Shown here: in pieces, positions 12,083 to 27,000 of the stretch | How the letters are laid out: the number at the start of each line of letters is the position of its first letter | Position numbering within the stretch: position 1 is the stretch's first letter | Origin: Rallus limicola | Lineage: Eukaryota > Chordata > Aves > Gruiformes > Rallidae | DNA: 64,000 bases | Assembly (NCBI GenBank): GCA_022605955.1 | Contig: JAKCOZ010000007.1 | Coordinates: forward strand, 35,752,991-35,816,990 | Direction of reading: 5' to 3' | Notes under the pieces: model-generated | Seen by the model: the letters and a program-made list of their open reading frames with translations, nothing else | Told to the model about the DNA's origin: nothing | Databases searched by the model: none | Position numbers and translations under genes: made by a program

Positions 12083-15000
12083 GTACCCCACAGCAAATAT
12101 ATATGCCACTGGCAAGGAATCCAAAAGTTTCCATTGACATGAAGCTGAAAGGAAGCTTGAAAACCAAACTGGGCTGATTCCTTATGAAAGGGGAACTGGA
12201 CTAACTTTGGTAGAGTGATGCTGATGTCCATGTCATCCATCTCTGACTTATTCAGTGCTTGGTTCTCCTTTAGAATAAATTTCTTTTACACTGCTTTGAC
12301 CATATATTCCAAAATGAATCTAAATACAATTTTTACCTTCTTTTAGACCCCTCACAATTGCTCCTGAGTGTTTCTTTAGTAGAGAATCAAATGTCTGTAG
12401 CTTCAGTAACTGCATTTTTGCAGAACAGGAAGTGGGGAGAGACATTAGTGATCTGTCCCTTACGTGCAATACATGTGAAAGCTGCAGTATAAGTGATTCT
12501 AGAGATGGATTATTTACCCACAGATTAAAGCACCCACTGTCAATACATTTTCTGATCAGGACCAACATAGAACCAATCCCTAATTAAAAACAATATTTTT
12601 ATGACTGTAAGCCCATCGATTTTCTTGTCTTATTTGGCTTATTTCAGACACTGTCAGCAAAAGCATTGCTCCCTGACAAAGGTGAGTTGGGACTTACATT
12701 GATTGATTACTTGTTCACTTGAAGGTTATCGGCTCAGGTCTGAAACATGAGTAAAGTGGAAATGACAAAGGTAGGCTAATTTAACTGCACTATTCCTGCT
12801 TTTCTGCTAATCCAGCTCCTAGCTATAAGTGGTCCGTTCCAGTACTGGGGTCCTGTGATGGATGGAATTTACCTTCGGGAACCTTTAGCTAAAGCCCTGC
12901 AGCGCCCTCAACTTCGGAAAGTAGATCTGCTCATTGGAAGTGCTCAGCAAGATGGGTTGATCAGCAGAGCAAAGGCAATTAAGGTAGGAAGAGAATTGCT
13001 GTTATGGAACTGATGGTATTACTACTACTACAGTAGTGATGACAGTAGTCATACACAGCTAGGACAGATACTTTTTGATTTCTACTGTTTGCGAATTATA
13101 CTCCATGCAAATATATACAAAGGGATTGTCCATCTCCAGCCAGCCCTGTTTAGGCTGATGAATGACATTATTATAGTTGCTGATTAAAACTACAGGAGGA
13201 TATATGACAAGGTAAAGAGTAGCAATGATTTAGCATGTATTAACATGCAACATTATGTTTTACTGTCTCTGAAATCCTCTTTATATGGCAACCTTAGTTG
13301 TATATCACAACAAAGAAAGCAAGCTTATAACTTGGTTGTGAGGTTCTTCACCATGCAGCACAGCTAAGTCAGTCTTTTCCATGCCAACAGGTTTGGGATT
13401 TTTTTGTGGCAACCTGTTTTCTCTGTTGCCTTTAAGAATGACATTTTCTTGTAAAGATGATTCTGAATATGGACTGGCTATGATTAAGGATAGCACTGGC
13501 CTGATGTGTGGGCTAGGGTTTCAGGCAGTAAACTGGTAAAATGAAAAAGAATTGCATCCCTGCTCTAGTTTGGACATAGAAGTCCTCAAAAGCATAAAGG
13601 TCTACCCAGAGAGATTTTGTGTCTTCTTATGAACCCTCTGGCACTGTCTGTTCTTGAAACAGCATACTAACCTCTCCTTGTTCATTTGTCCTTCTCTGTG
13701 ATGAGAATTATAACACTTCCCTGTTTAACACTGCCAAATTAAATGGGATATTTCAACGTGCTCAGATATATGCTAAGACATAAACAAGAGAACATAACAC
13801 AGCAGGGATATCTAAATGAACTGCAGGTCTGTTGCTATATTCCTGTAACTGTGGGGATTTAATTTTGTAGCAGGTAGTGAAAGGTTAATTCCAGCTTTAC
13901 TTTGCTGATAGCTGAGAACATATAGATCAATTTACTTCAGAATAAAAGATAAAACCAAAGATTTGTGACCCACCTGAATGAAGTTCATGTTGCTTATTTA
14001 GTCTCCATCAGAAGTTCCTGTTCTTTTTTTTATGTCTCTTTCTCTTTTGGAATCAATTAAAAGAGGAAGCCAGACATAGAAAATGTACTATGATACTGGA
14101 GGCCTGCAGATAATGATGCAAACTGTGAGAGGGGAATAAACCTCAGTAACCTCATCCGAAGTCATGTGAGGAAGACTAGGAAGTGAAATTCTTTCCTTTA
14201 CCACTAGTTCCACATGTGACAGTTGTCTGCAAAAACCAAAATGAAATTCCATGATGTATTGGAACTGATATGATTTTTAAAATCATGATGTTAATGAAAG
14301 CCAGAACTGCTAAAAGCCAGCACTGTCAGGTTGAAACAAAAAGGAAAAACTTGTAACACTTGTAACTGAGAGTTCAGCAATAAAATGTTGCCTTTCTAAA
14401 AAGAAAATCTTATTAAAAATAAATATCTTATTTAAAGACTTGCAAAAAAGAAAGTTGGAAGGGCATTCAAAAAGTTGGTGCAACTGAACCTTAAGAAATG
14501 GTTGTATCTACCTCAACCTGAGAGACCTAAAATTTCCTGTTGTTGGAGATCTTATGGTCTGTTTTGGCAAGAGTTTAATTATTCTTACTTAGAAGGATAA
14601 TTAACTTATTTATAATCTGTTATAATAGCACCTACCTTACTTGGTGCTACTGCTGTAAGTCAGATTCTATCTCTGTTCCAGAAAATGCATAATGTTAATG
14701 GTAAGTGGTTATATTTTGTTTTCTCTCTTTTGAATTCCTTAAGCTGTTTTCACGTCCTCAGGCAGAACTAATGATTTTTAATACACTTTTTCATTGATTT
14801 ATATTTTCCTGTGTCTTCAGGTTTTTAGGGCTTGAGGGAATATGACTGTTTTGACCAGTCTGTATTCCTGTCTCCAGATTGTTTTCTTGAAGACCTGCAG
14901 CAAGGTTAAAGTTTCCTGATTTCTTACTTGTCAACAGAGTTAGTGTATTAATTTCTGTAAAACCATAATGCTTCTTCTGGAATTGAACTGTTTAAGAATA

Positions 15001-18000
15001 TAATTTTTCCAGGCTCTCAAAATATTTCTACATCATTGCCATGACCATGCATGGTTGCAGTCAGATGATAGAGTCCTGAATAGACCACAGACTTATTTAA
15101 GTACTGTGGCAGAAACTGATGCAGTTGGTGGTTGTTACTGAGAAGTCTCTGCCCTGTTTCCTCTGTCATAATGTCATAAGGGATCTTCATCAACACTGTG
15201 TATGATACTTCTACTACACGTGTTTTAAAGGTTACCTTTAGGTAGATCCGACTTGGGAAAGCCCAAAGCTGGTTTTACTGGTATACTAAGGAAGCTGAGA
15301 GGGCTTAGCTGATGTATCAATCACTGAACTCAACTCAGGGAACCATGTCAGTTTGCCTCTGACTACAACCAAGTTATTTAGTCTGTTGTACAGGGAGGGA
15401 ACCCAGCAAACCTGGGGTGAAAATCCTCTTGTGGATGTGCTCCAACTCTGTAGAGAGAAGAACCATACCTGTATTTGGCTATATAAATGGTACAGCTAAA
15501 ACTCCCCTGGCAAGTGTATGGAATTGGCAAAGCCCTTTATTTCCATCTCCTTTAGGATGACTGATCTCAGTGTAGTCAGATGCAAAAAAAGGGGGGCAGA
15601 CAAACGTAACGCCTGCTGACTTTTCCCACCACTTCTTGGGGACAGCTGCACTGGCAAATTCAGCCTGGAGCTTGCTCTGTTACCCTTGGTCTTGCTCTGT
15701 TAACTCTGAACCTGTAAATGGTGAAGGGACACTTCTAGCCTTTTGGATATAGGCAGTCTTAATCTTGGCACGTGACACAAATCTTATCACCTTGGTCTGG
15801 AACTGCATACGAGTTTTATAAACTTTCAGCAGTAGAGTCTTAGGAGAGAGAATAAAACCTCTAGACTGAAAACAGACCTGAAGGTGGTAAATCCAGTTGG
15901 CACTACATAGCTTTGTGGCAGCTTACTGGCATTTGGCTGTGTTGGGTGCCTCTCTACTCCCACTGCAACACTGTGATTATGTCTGTTAAGCCTTTATTAT
16001 TAGAAATGAAATAGAAAGACAGAAGGCACCACTTATGTGCTGACAAAACATTTGTGTTTGATTTGTTTACAATTAAAGGATGAGGTCTCTCATTGATGCT
16101 TGCAGCAGAGAGTAGGTTGAACATTCGTGCTCACTGTTTTGCCCATGGAAATGACCATTTTATGACATTCACTTGAATGCTTATTCATGTGAACTGAGAC
16201 AGATTTACCACTTCCTGGAGTACTTCGTACCTATTCCCAGTGTAGCCATCAGATGGTTGAAACTAAGTGAGAACAAAGCAGAGTTTGTTAAGGGAATGGC
16301 AAGTGGTGCCATAATGCACTATTATGTGGCATATGGAGCAGCTAAGCCTGAACCCGTTAACTGCAATTCCCATGGTAGAGCTTCAGGGATATTTGCTTTG
16401 AGCAGTCATAGATTAGGGCAGTTGAGCAGAAACCTCTTTAAAATGTTGATTTCAATTCCCACTGGGGAAAACATTACCCCTGCACTGTATGTGATGCTCA
16501 GGTGGCAGGATCTAATGGTTCCAACTGGCATTACATATAGTTACTCATGCTGATCTATATCTGCAGTTGTCTGTTTATGCATGTAAGTCACTATGGCCTT
16601 GTTTATATCCTCCATATGTTCTGTGCCTACTGCGTGAACTCCACATTGCCAAGCTTGTTAATTTTCTTTTTAGTTGGAAGACTATACTCCATGTGGGGTT
16701 TGTTGTGTTTTTTTTCTTTTACTTTCCCTCTTTAGTACAAATCTAATTGGCTGCAGAACCCAGAACCGGCATATAGGGGTGTGGATAGATCGAAATATAG
16801 TTTATTCACCCCATGTAAGCAACTGGATGTATGCAGGCCGGATCTTCCACCCTGCACTATATTAGTCAGCTAAATTATTTATGGATAAAGGTATTCAGCA
16901 ACATGCAACAGATGGCAGGTATGTGTATATTAATTGTAATGACCAGAGGCACAGTGTCCTGATAAATGCCGTCAGTGAGGAGAACTGGCTAATGTCAGCT
17001 CTTTACCTCATATTGTAACTAGCTGGAATCCTTGAATCACTGCTTAGAGGCCGGCAGGCCTTTCACCATCTTCTGTGACTTTTACCAAGTCATTTAAGAG
17101 TTAAGATCTCTACATAGTCTGTTAGTGCTCTCACTATTCCAGTTTGTAAGAAAAGTACATTTTCCCCCTTGGAAGATGTAAACGCTAGGTCTACCAACTG
17201 ATACAGTTTCTTTTTAAATAAATCACTGGACCATGTTCATTCATATGCTCCAGAAGCTTTGCTGCAGGAACAAGAACAGTAAGCATAATGTAATTCATTA
17301 CTTAGGCAATGTTTATGACCACTTTACATCATGAGAACATTAGAAAGTGGAACAATAGGAAAAAAACTGTTGTCTTTAAAGTATTTTCTTTCTTATTTCC
17401 TAAAGCCAGTTGAAAATCCCAATATAATTATGAGGTCAGTTGCTAATACCTCTTTAAAGGTTAGTAGAATATAATTTTTTTACATAATGTACAGCTGTAT
17501 CTATTAATCTGGTAGCAGCTGTTGTGTATACTGCAATTAAAAGAATTGATCCTTGGTCATATATTTTCTAATGGGAAACATTTGTTAGACATGGAAATTC
17601 GGTCAAATTAAATCAATTTCTGAGAATTTAAAATGCTTTGTCTTTTTAGTGTTTCATGAGGTTTACTTTGAATGTATTTGTTTTATACTGTCATGTTAAA
17701 GTCAGAGGTTTAAATTATATTATGTTGTCACCAAAGTGACACTTGAGCCATGATGTTTCAGACTGTGCTATTTTAGTGCTGGTTGGGATGAAAAAACTCA
17801 AAATGTCTTACAAATGTAAATTCATTTTCTCATCCATCTCATCCATCTCTGCCTCTTGAGTCCTCTTTCATCTGACTAAACATATCTCAAGGACCCCACT
17901 CCAATATCAGTGACTGCCGAGAAAGGTCACCTGACTTTTTGGGTCATTTTGAAGATCAGAGAAACTAGTACATAGACACAGTGAAAACCTAAGACTGACC

Positions 18001-21000
18001 ACACTGAGTCAGATCAAAGGCCCATTTTGCACAGAATGCTGGTTTCAGCAGTGGCTAAGAGTACATGTTTGTCAGAATTAGGTAAGCAAATCTGATACTT
18101 CTGCTAAAAGCTTTGAGAGCCTTTAGCACTTTGTAGCTCAGGGCCTTCCTATCCTGAATTGGTCTTCCCGTGATTAATAACCATCATCTGATTATTTTTT
18201 TTTAAATTCAAAACCTTGTTCATGAAACTTCACTGACTTTAGCATCTGCAAAACCATGTGGCAAGGAGTTCCTCAGCTTAACCATGTGCTATGTGATGAT
18301 CCATGTCCTTCTTTGTGGTTTTCAAGTGTAAAAATTATTATTTGATGCTTGGTAGTTCATAAGGCAATTCCTAGGACACAAAATCAGTACTTTAAGGTAT
18401 TTTTCTCTTTCTTTTTCTCTCTGTTTTAAGTTATTCATGAAAGATATAGAATAAGGTAACAAATCCATTTAAAACAAAAAATGAAATGAAAGCATAGCAT
18501 GAAAGTTGCTTTGTACAGGCAAAGAGCAATTTTGTTGTTTACACATAAGAGCTTGGGCTCTGCAGACACAGAAAAGAATCCACTATTATCCATATTTGCT
18601 AGCCAAATCCACTGGCTCCTGTCACTAAATGAGAGATCCCTCATTAGACAGCAGCAATGCTTTTGCTGGTTAGTCGGGAGCTGAGTTGATGGTGCCGAAG
18701 CTGATGGGAAGATTGCTTTTGAATTCAGTGTATCTGCAGTCAGGGCTTCAGCAATAATTTCTGGCTTTTGCAGAAAAATGTACGTGTCCTTGCTATATTT
18801 AAACTGAGTGATTTTGCAGAAAAGTATGCTGTTCAGTTTCATATGTGGCATTTGTGCACACAAAGTGACGTGTCATGTGTGAGTCGCAGAACTTTTTCGA
18901 AGTAAAAACTGGCACCCCATGACTCTTTTCACATTGCATGGGCCCAAATCCAACAAAATAAGAATTTATTACAAATGCAAGGAAAACTTCCAAGATCTTT
19001 TTGAACCTTAGGATATTTGGTAGGGTTTTGAAATCCTTGTAAAGTCACTTAATCGAAATGCACAAAGCATTAGAGTACACCAGTAAGGACAGGCTGCGGC
19101 CTCAGCAGGCGGGGACTTATTTTCCATCTTTCGTTTCTGTGAATCTGTTGAAAAGTAATTATTCCCTCTGTACTTTTAGTATAGGGTTGTGGAAAGACCT
19201 AGCTGTGTGATGAAAACCAGCTGTGGGCCATCAAAATAATGTATTCAATAAAGCATCTATGGTAACTGGACTGGGCAGACACCAGCCTATTTTACATCAG
19301 ACCAACTGCCCAAAATAATATAGGTGTTTTATTAGATCTTTCACACTGGAGTTCTTACACCAAATTTCAGCTAAGCATGCACCTGCAAGGTGCCCCCTTC
19401 AGAAAGGACTTGACCCACAGAAAAGTTCAGCTCTGTTTCTGAACTCAAAATAGTATTTTTAAAAAGAAAAACAAGTGAAAGATCTGAATTTATATAATAG
19501 CAAAACTTCATCAAAGATAGACGTGGTGAAAACTTCTAGCATTCTTCAGCTTTGGTAAAAATAAGGTCAGGTGAGCAGTTTGGCATAGAAGATGGTCCCT
19601 GTGCTATCAGTAAATGGGCAGTGACATGGGCACTCTGCTCTGGAGAAAGTGCCTTTATGTCGTGAAAGGTTTAGACCATAGATTGTAGGAAAAGGCCATT
19701 TCAAGCCAGGTCTTTGAAAGACTTTAGGGACCTGGAGATCGTGGCTGCAACTTCACTGGCATTTGGAGGAGAGGGATTTCTCTTCCAGGACTAAGGCAGA
19801 GATTAGTCCAGAAAAGAACTAGATACATGCCTTGTGACAGCCACATTTCTTTGTAGGTGTTTCCAGAAGAGTGATATAGGCATGAAATGGCTATAAAGTG
19901 TGTTTGCTTTCTGGACTTGTCAAAGGAAAAGAGTCATACCTCAGTCTCCCCTTTAGTTTTCCTGCAGAGATGTTGTCAGAAAGTCAGCTCTGGGCACATT
20001 TACACCAGAGAACTATCTGTGTGGACCACTTCTTTGGAAGCCAGCTGGGTTTCTGTAGTATTAGAGCTCTATCTGCACAGGACTGTACATGTGATTTGGA
20101 TTTACCAGCTTAAGGATTCGGTCCTATAGTGTGTTTTGAGGAAGGCAGTACAGCTGGTTAGTCACAGTCTTGCAAAAGCAAAAGTAGGACTGTCCCCTAC
20201 TTCTTCCCCTAGGAATCAGAGATCACCACAAAGACTCATTCCAGCAGAGGGAGATCTGAGCCTATATTGTTCCATTTAAATGTATCTTTTGGGTTTGTAT
20301 GCATTTTCTTTCTCAGAAATTTGAAGAAAGTCAAGGAAGAGCCAACAGCAAAACAGCCTTTTATCAGGCTCTGCAAAATTCTCTAGGAGGAGAAGATTCC
20401 AACTCATTAATTGAAGATGCAGCTACATGGTATTACTCCCTCGAACACTCAACTGATGATTATTCATCCTTTTCCAGGGCTCTGGAAAATGCCACCCGGT
20501 AAGACACTCATCCTACTACACTGTGTGACTGGGGTTAAGCAAGGTTTGTTTTGCTTATCTCAAGTGTGCATTTATATTCTGAAAAGCTTGAGAAATTCTT
20601 ATGGAAATAAACGGAAAATGGGGAGTATGATTTCATTTTCCATGAGGTGTCCGATGTCACTGGTAAACAGAAATTGAACTGACTTTTATGCCTTATGAAA
20701 AAATTGAATTGTCTTTTCTGAACTGAATATTGAATTCAGACTGCTAAGGCTTCTTTGTGTACTCTCACTTCAAAGACGTCTTGGTTGTTTACACACTCTG
20801 CATCAATTTTTTCTTGAGTCCTCTCATCCTTGTGACAGTCAAACTGGTAAAGTGATTTTGTTTCCAAACAGCCACCTAATTATACAATTAGATTTTGTTT
20901 TCCTAGTATTTGGCAAATTTGGAGAGTGGTCAAGTTTCAAAACTCTGATTCCAGCAATTACTTTTTTTTTTTTTTTAAATTATGAAACCTGAAAAATATC

Positions 21001-24000
21001 TTTATTCACAGTTCAGGCTTTCTACAGGTGAGTATTCTGTGTAAAACAGTGAAGTATTTGTAAATGTTCTAACCTCATTCTGTTCATTGGTAAGCTCCAT
21101 TTTACCTACAGAAGAATCCCCTTATTCATGTATTTTCTTGATCTGTGTGCAATCATTTATGCCAGTGTGCAGTCATTGCATGTGACCCAATCTGTATATT
21201 GTTCCCTTTGTATATGATTTCCCACGATGAGAGGAAAACGGATCAGGCATTAGGATACATCTGTAGGAAGTCTTCTTGTATAGGTGAGAGGAGAACACAC
21301 ATCTGACTCTTGCCTTGTTTGATCCATCTGGGCACAATGTAGACTCACAGTCCCTCCCAGCCTCTTCTGAAGGAAATAGTAATGAAATGTCAGCAGATGC
21401 AAGAGTAACCTACCTCCAGTATATCCACTCTCATTCTTAGCATTGGAGCATTGCAAGCAGAGACCATTGGGAAGGGGAAGATGGGCAGTAGGCCCTATTC
21501 ACACTATGTACTGTAAAGGCATAGCTTCAACCCTTAGTCAGGTATGGCATCAGGGTCCAGCAGTTCTGGCTAACAGACTGGAGAGTTCACTGCTCTGTTG
21601 AACTAAGACTCCACAGCAGTCATGAGACCTATGGTGGGATCATAGAAACTGGTGGTTTGGTGTGCAGAGAAGACCGTAGATTTTTCTCTTTTCCCCATGG
21701 GCAGCCAGTTTGCTTTAGGTGGTTACAGGTCCTAATCTGTGCTGGGGTGGGCCTGTTTTTCTGAAGGAGGCAAACTGAGGGCAGTTCTCCTGCCTCCTGC
21801 TGCTGGGAAAATGTGGGGGTTCAATTTTTAAGTGGAATAGATTTTCAGAAAACAACTCTTAAAACCTGTATTCCTGTCTCTGCTTCACAAAAAGATTCAT
21901 TATGAAAACTTTACTTTTCCAAGGTGATGTGTTTTATAAGCTGTTAATTTGACTCCTAGTGTACCAGCCCAAGACATTTCCACTTTGTTCTTAACAAAGT
22001 CATCATAGCTACAAGCCCCTGGTACCTGCACTTTCAGTGTTACAGCTTTCTGTTCCACCATGAGCCTCTCCACAAGACCTTAGAGACAAGATTTTCCTTT
22101 TAGTGTGTCTTCATCCTCCATCAGAATTACAGGGCATTTCTCCAGGGGAGCCTCAGGGAGCAGGAGATGAACAGGAGCCAAGATTCACTTGGAGACATCT
22201 GATCTGAGACAACAGTGACCAGATCTGTTTGGGAAAGGTTTCTGGGTGGTCCAGGTGTGCTGGCGCATTGAGGTCACACAGTAAACAAGCCAGAAGTCTG
22301 TGGGTTGAGCTTTGTGCCATTTATTGAGTCTCGCACTGTGCTGCATTTGCCCGGCCACGTAGCCTGTCCTAGGGACAGGCCACCCACCACTGCAGCATCT
22401 GGGGCAACTGCATGCAGCACACATGGAAGTACTGCACTTCATGGGCATTAAAGCCAGAATTCATCTTCAATTTCTTTCCATTACCACTGTTACCCATGGG
22501 GCTATAATTCTATAGTCAGGTCAGTAAAGTTTTAAGCCATAATAAAACACTTGAAGGACTGAAATTGTGGCCCTTCTTCCCATCCAGAGATACCTCAGTC
22601 ATGAGGAGCTGTTGCATTCGATCACCCACATTCAACCAGGGCTCAGCGAGGTGGCGACACTGATTTTTGCAAAGCTAGGATGGCTGCTCACGCCTGCTTC
22701 CAGCAGGAACGCAGCACACCAACAGCTCTGCTGGCCTTCTGGGCACACCAGGCAAAAGACTTGGCTAAGGAAAGACAGGAAAGGCTTACAGAGTCACCAG
22801 GAACAAGCAGAAGGATGAGTAGTGAAACCAGGACATCTGATGATTATCCTTTACTTTAAAGATTTTGGAAATTGTTCCAGCAGCTGAAGAAGGGGAGGGA
22901 GTAACTGCAGTTACAGAAAGACAGTCATCTACATCAGTGTCATGTATGTGGTGGAGAAAAGAGGGGTTTGGTTCTGGTTTTTTGGCATTTGGGATTCTTT
23001 AGAGTTTTGGTTTTGTATTTTTTTTAACAAATAACTTACCACCAGCATAAGCATGTAACCCAAGAGAAGTTCGCTGTTTGGAAGTTATAATTAATTGCTG
23101 AAGTTTTGACAGGATTATAAAGTGTGAGAAAGCAACCTAAGTGGTTCGTGCTGCATACATTGAGCGTATTTTGTGGTTTTAAAATATTTCCACTTCTAAA
23201 ATTGCTTTAGCAGCAAATCTCTGGTATTTTTTCCCAGGTATAAAAGGAGTTTCGTTTCCTTTCCCTTTCCTTTTCTATTTAACTCTGGTATTCCATTCCT
23301 GTAAAAACCAGCCATTTCAGTTTTGTGGTTATTGGTTATCTTTTTTTTTCCTTTTTTTTTTAAAAAATGCCTTCCCTGGAACAGCTGAATTCTTCCCCCT
23401 AGCACTAGCTAAGAATTAGTTTTAAGTGGTGAACTACATCTCAAAACATTTCTCGAGAGCTAATGCTCTCCACAGACTCCCTGGTTTTCAAAGGCCATCT
23501 GCTCCTCTAAAACCCCATTCTGGTAGGCTTGTGAAGAACAGTCATTTTTGTTTTGTATGGGTGTTGTCAACCATAACTGTCAAAGAGTATTGTGGTCAGT
23601 CAGCCTGTAACTTGTGGCCTCACAGATGGGCTTAAAATAAACTGCTGAACAAAGATAGCTACTCAAACAGCATCTTTCATAATCATACCAGTTAAATATA
23701 GCAACGTGTTTTTATGCTTCTCTGACACTCTTCTTTCTTGCCATCATTATTTTTTTAATTTTTTTTTTTACCTAACAAGTTAGAAGGAGCAGCTACTGTT
23801 TCAGATTCACTAGACCGAGAACTGAAACCACCCACTTCTCCAGCAGACACGTTTGTGGGTGCTCATGTGCTTGTGGATATATAAACACCCAAAGAGTGCA
23901 CCGAGCCTTTGGGAACATGCAGACTGAGAAGTTGTGATATATGTATATGTAATATTGCCTTGAAGAATCATAACAAGATATCTTGCAATAAGGTGCCCTT

Positions 24001-27000
24001 TTTCTGCCTGTCCTTCTTGAACTACTTGTGCTCACCCCACCTTCCAGGCCCTCTTCTTGGGGCTCTCTTGTTTAACCTTTCTCTACCAGACATACTGCAT
24101 CAACTATTCAATATCATTGAGCTTTGCCAGCAGCGCTGCAGGATTTCTCCAAAAGGGATCTCTCACTTCTTCCAGCTCAGGAAACTATGTGAAAAAGTCA
24201 TTGAGATCCAAATGCAGAAATGATACTAGTGATTCTTAACCCAGAAATATAGAAGTGCTTTTGCTAGATGCTGTTGCAACCTAGTGGTGCTAGAAGCTGT
24301 GGCTGTAGACTATTATCAGCATGGGCCCCCCACTAAATAGACTAAAGTGGGAGTGGGTTTGGTTTATTTTTGGCCAGGATGCTCCTTACATGTCAGATAT
24401 TGTTTCTTTAGCATCACTACCATTGTTCAACACTCCATAAAACAGCAATTTTAGTGAACTCTAAGCTATACTGGGTTCATAGAGGGTTAATGTGGTTTCC
24501 CTCAGTGCACTTGAAGGAAGAGGTATGAATTGTATGGGAAGATTTAAAGGAAGTTATTGATAAAGAGAGACGTCTATTCATTGTGTTTTGTTGTTGGTTT
24601 GGGTTTTTTTCTTTCCTTTTTTCTGTTATGTGACTGTGTCTTTTACCTGCTCTTCATTTTTTATCAGTGACCAGTTTATCACATGTCCCATCATAAACAT
24701 GGCCAGTCACTGGGCTGCTGCCTCCAGAGGAAATGTCTTCATGTACCATGTACCTGAGAGCTCCTCACAGAGAAGGTAAGGAGATGCATTTTACTATGTT
24801 TCTTAGATTTAAAGTTTGCAAAAACAAGGGTGTCTGTTTGGGCATCCTGTGGGGTAAGTGGGTAGATGTAGGTATGAACAATTCAGATTAGCAAAGGAAG
24901 GACTGGGATCTAATAGATTATTTCTTTCCGTTGACTACATTGGAATGCTGTTTCTGAACTGAGGCATTTCCAATCAGATGTCTAAATTGTTTCCTTTTTC
25001 CAACTTGCCTATCTTTGCAAGTTCCAGATAAACTTTTAGGTTTCTACCCTGTATCTGATAAATCTCTCCCAAAGGACCAGGATGTGGTCTGAGTCAGCAG
25101 GAGCCCACAGTCCTCGAGGTTAATGGGGTAACATTTTCTAAGGACTCAACATAATTGAACAGTGCCCCCTTTGGAAGCCCGTGCAGTTGTACCACAGTTA
25201 AACTGATGGGACTGTGGTGTGGACAGGGTCTGGATTTATTCCTTCCTGCTCCGGCAGCATGGCCTGTGATCAGCCGACAGACTGTCTCATGGGAGGAAAA
25301 GTGTTTTGGAACACAGGCCTTTGCAGGCTCAAACTCTACGTCATCCTTCACGTTAGAAGCTTGTTTGAAAGATTTTCAGCAGGAGAGGCTGTAGCATATT
25401 TTGGACAGAAAGGTTTAAATACTTGTGAGAAACATTAATGCCTTGTTCCCTCGTGCACAGAACAAGCTACTGTCACCAAGAGACAGGTGATAGGATGAGG
25501 GGGAATGGACTCAAGCTGCACCAGGGCACATTCAGATTAAACATTAGGAAAAAAAGTCTTCACTGAAAGGGTTGTTGGGCATTGGAACAGGCTGCCCAGG
25601 GAGGTGGTTGAGTCACCATCCCTGGATGTATTTAAAAGATGGGTAGATGAGGTGCTTAGTGATATGGTTTAGTAGAGGACAGGTATGGTTGAACTTGATG
25701 ATCTCAAAGGTCTTTTCCAATCTAGTGATTCTGTGATTCTGTGAAGCTGGTAGTCAGCTATTAAGGTCACTTTCCCTGGTTTTCTTTTAGACCAAATCCT
25801 CCCAGAAACCAGGATGAGACACTGAAGTATGCAGGCAGTGGTCAGTACTTTGGGCTGCTGTGTGACATGACACAGTAGCTCCTGGTCACTTGCTCTCAAA
25901 GGCTGAGTGCTCAGAAACTGCAGTGTCTGTAGCCCCTCCTGTCCCCTAAACCCACTCATCAAGGCAGCAAAGCACCCAGTGATGTTTATCTTCTAGGTAT
26001 TTCCTCATGACGGAGCTATGCTTGTCCCCTGCTCCCATTAGTGCCCCAGACCTCTCTCCAAGAAAGATCTTTGAGACCCTTTCCTTTTTCTCAAAGCTTT
26101 CTCCAAAACAGCTCAGGGGAGGGACAGCGGGTTCCTGCTGGCACCATTTGATACTGCGATGTTCCTTGTGAGCTACGTGGGTTTTCTTCCTTTCCTGATA
26201 CTGTAGTGAAAAAAGCATTTGAAAGAAACCAGCCAAGATCTAGGTTACAGATGAAGGCCATTATGCTGCGGTAACACAGGCTCGCTTTCTTTTGAGCTGA
26301 GAAGTTAATCCTCGGGGAGCCGTTATTTTGCTGGCAGCTCCAGCGGGAATGTTCGCAGTGCTCCGCTCGGCTACTGATAGGCTCAGATAAGTGACTTTTA
26401 CAAGGCTCCAAATAGGGCTGAGCTATGGTATGCCAAAAATTCAGCCACACAGAAAGAAAAGATGTGTTCTCAAATTTGCTAGCAAGTTTTCTCTTGCTCT
26501 GGAGAATGATAGTGACCCAGTCATCTACAATAAGGTCCTATTTGAAAGTAGGTGAAATAGTGCTGACACAAATTAGAGCCACTGGCTTTTAGGCAGTGAT
26601 TTTGAATTAATGAGAAGTTCCTCCTTTGTCTAGCCCTATTGAAGATGCTCTTTTGCTTGTGTTATGTAGCTCTCCTTACACTCTTCAGTGTAGCAATAGT
26701 TTATATAGCACTTAGTTATGCATTTTAATAATATTTATGTTGTCAGTAGCCTTCCAACCAAGTTACCTTAAAAGTTACAGCAAACCATATAAAATTTCAC
26801 TTTTTCACTACCCTTTTTAAAAGACCAAAGCCAGTATGCTGTCTGAAACTTGTGGGAACCTGAGACAGAGGCTCACATGCCTTAGGATAAGCCACTTAAG
26901 GAGAAATGAGCCAAAACTGGTATTCTGCATTCACATTCTTACTCTTTTCATCTTTATTTATGCTGAAGTGCCGTCAAAATAAATGTTGTTTAAGTTGCAA

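Noticed and set aside
11854..12240. 128-codon antisense frame over TG exon 42
   Set aside because: It is the shadow of the real exon on the other strand.
13018..13055. tactactactacagtagtgatgacagtagt palindrome-like stretch after TG exon 43
   Set aside because: It is short and imperfect; an ordinary trinucleotide repeat explains it.
16173..16553. 126-codon open frame in TG intron 43
   Set aside because: No motif of any family and no continuation; treated as chance.
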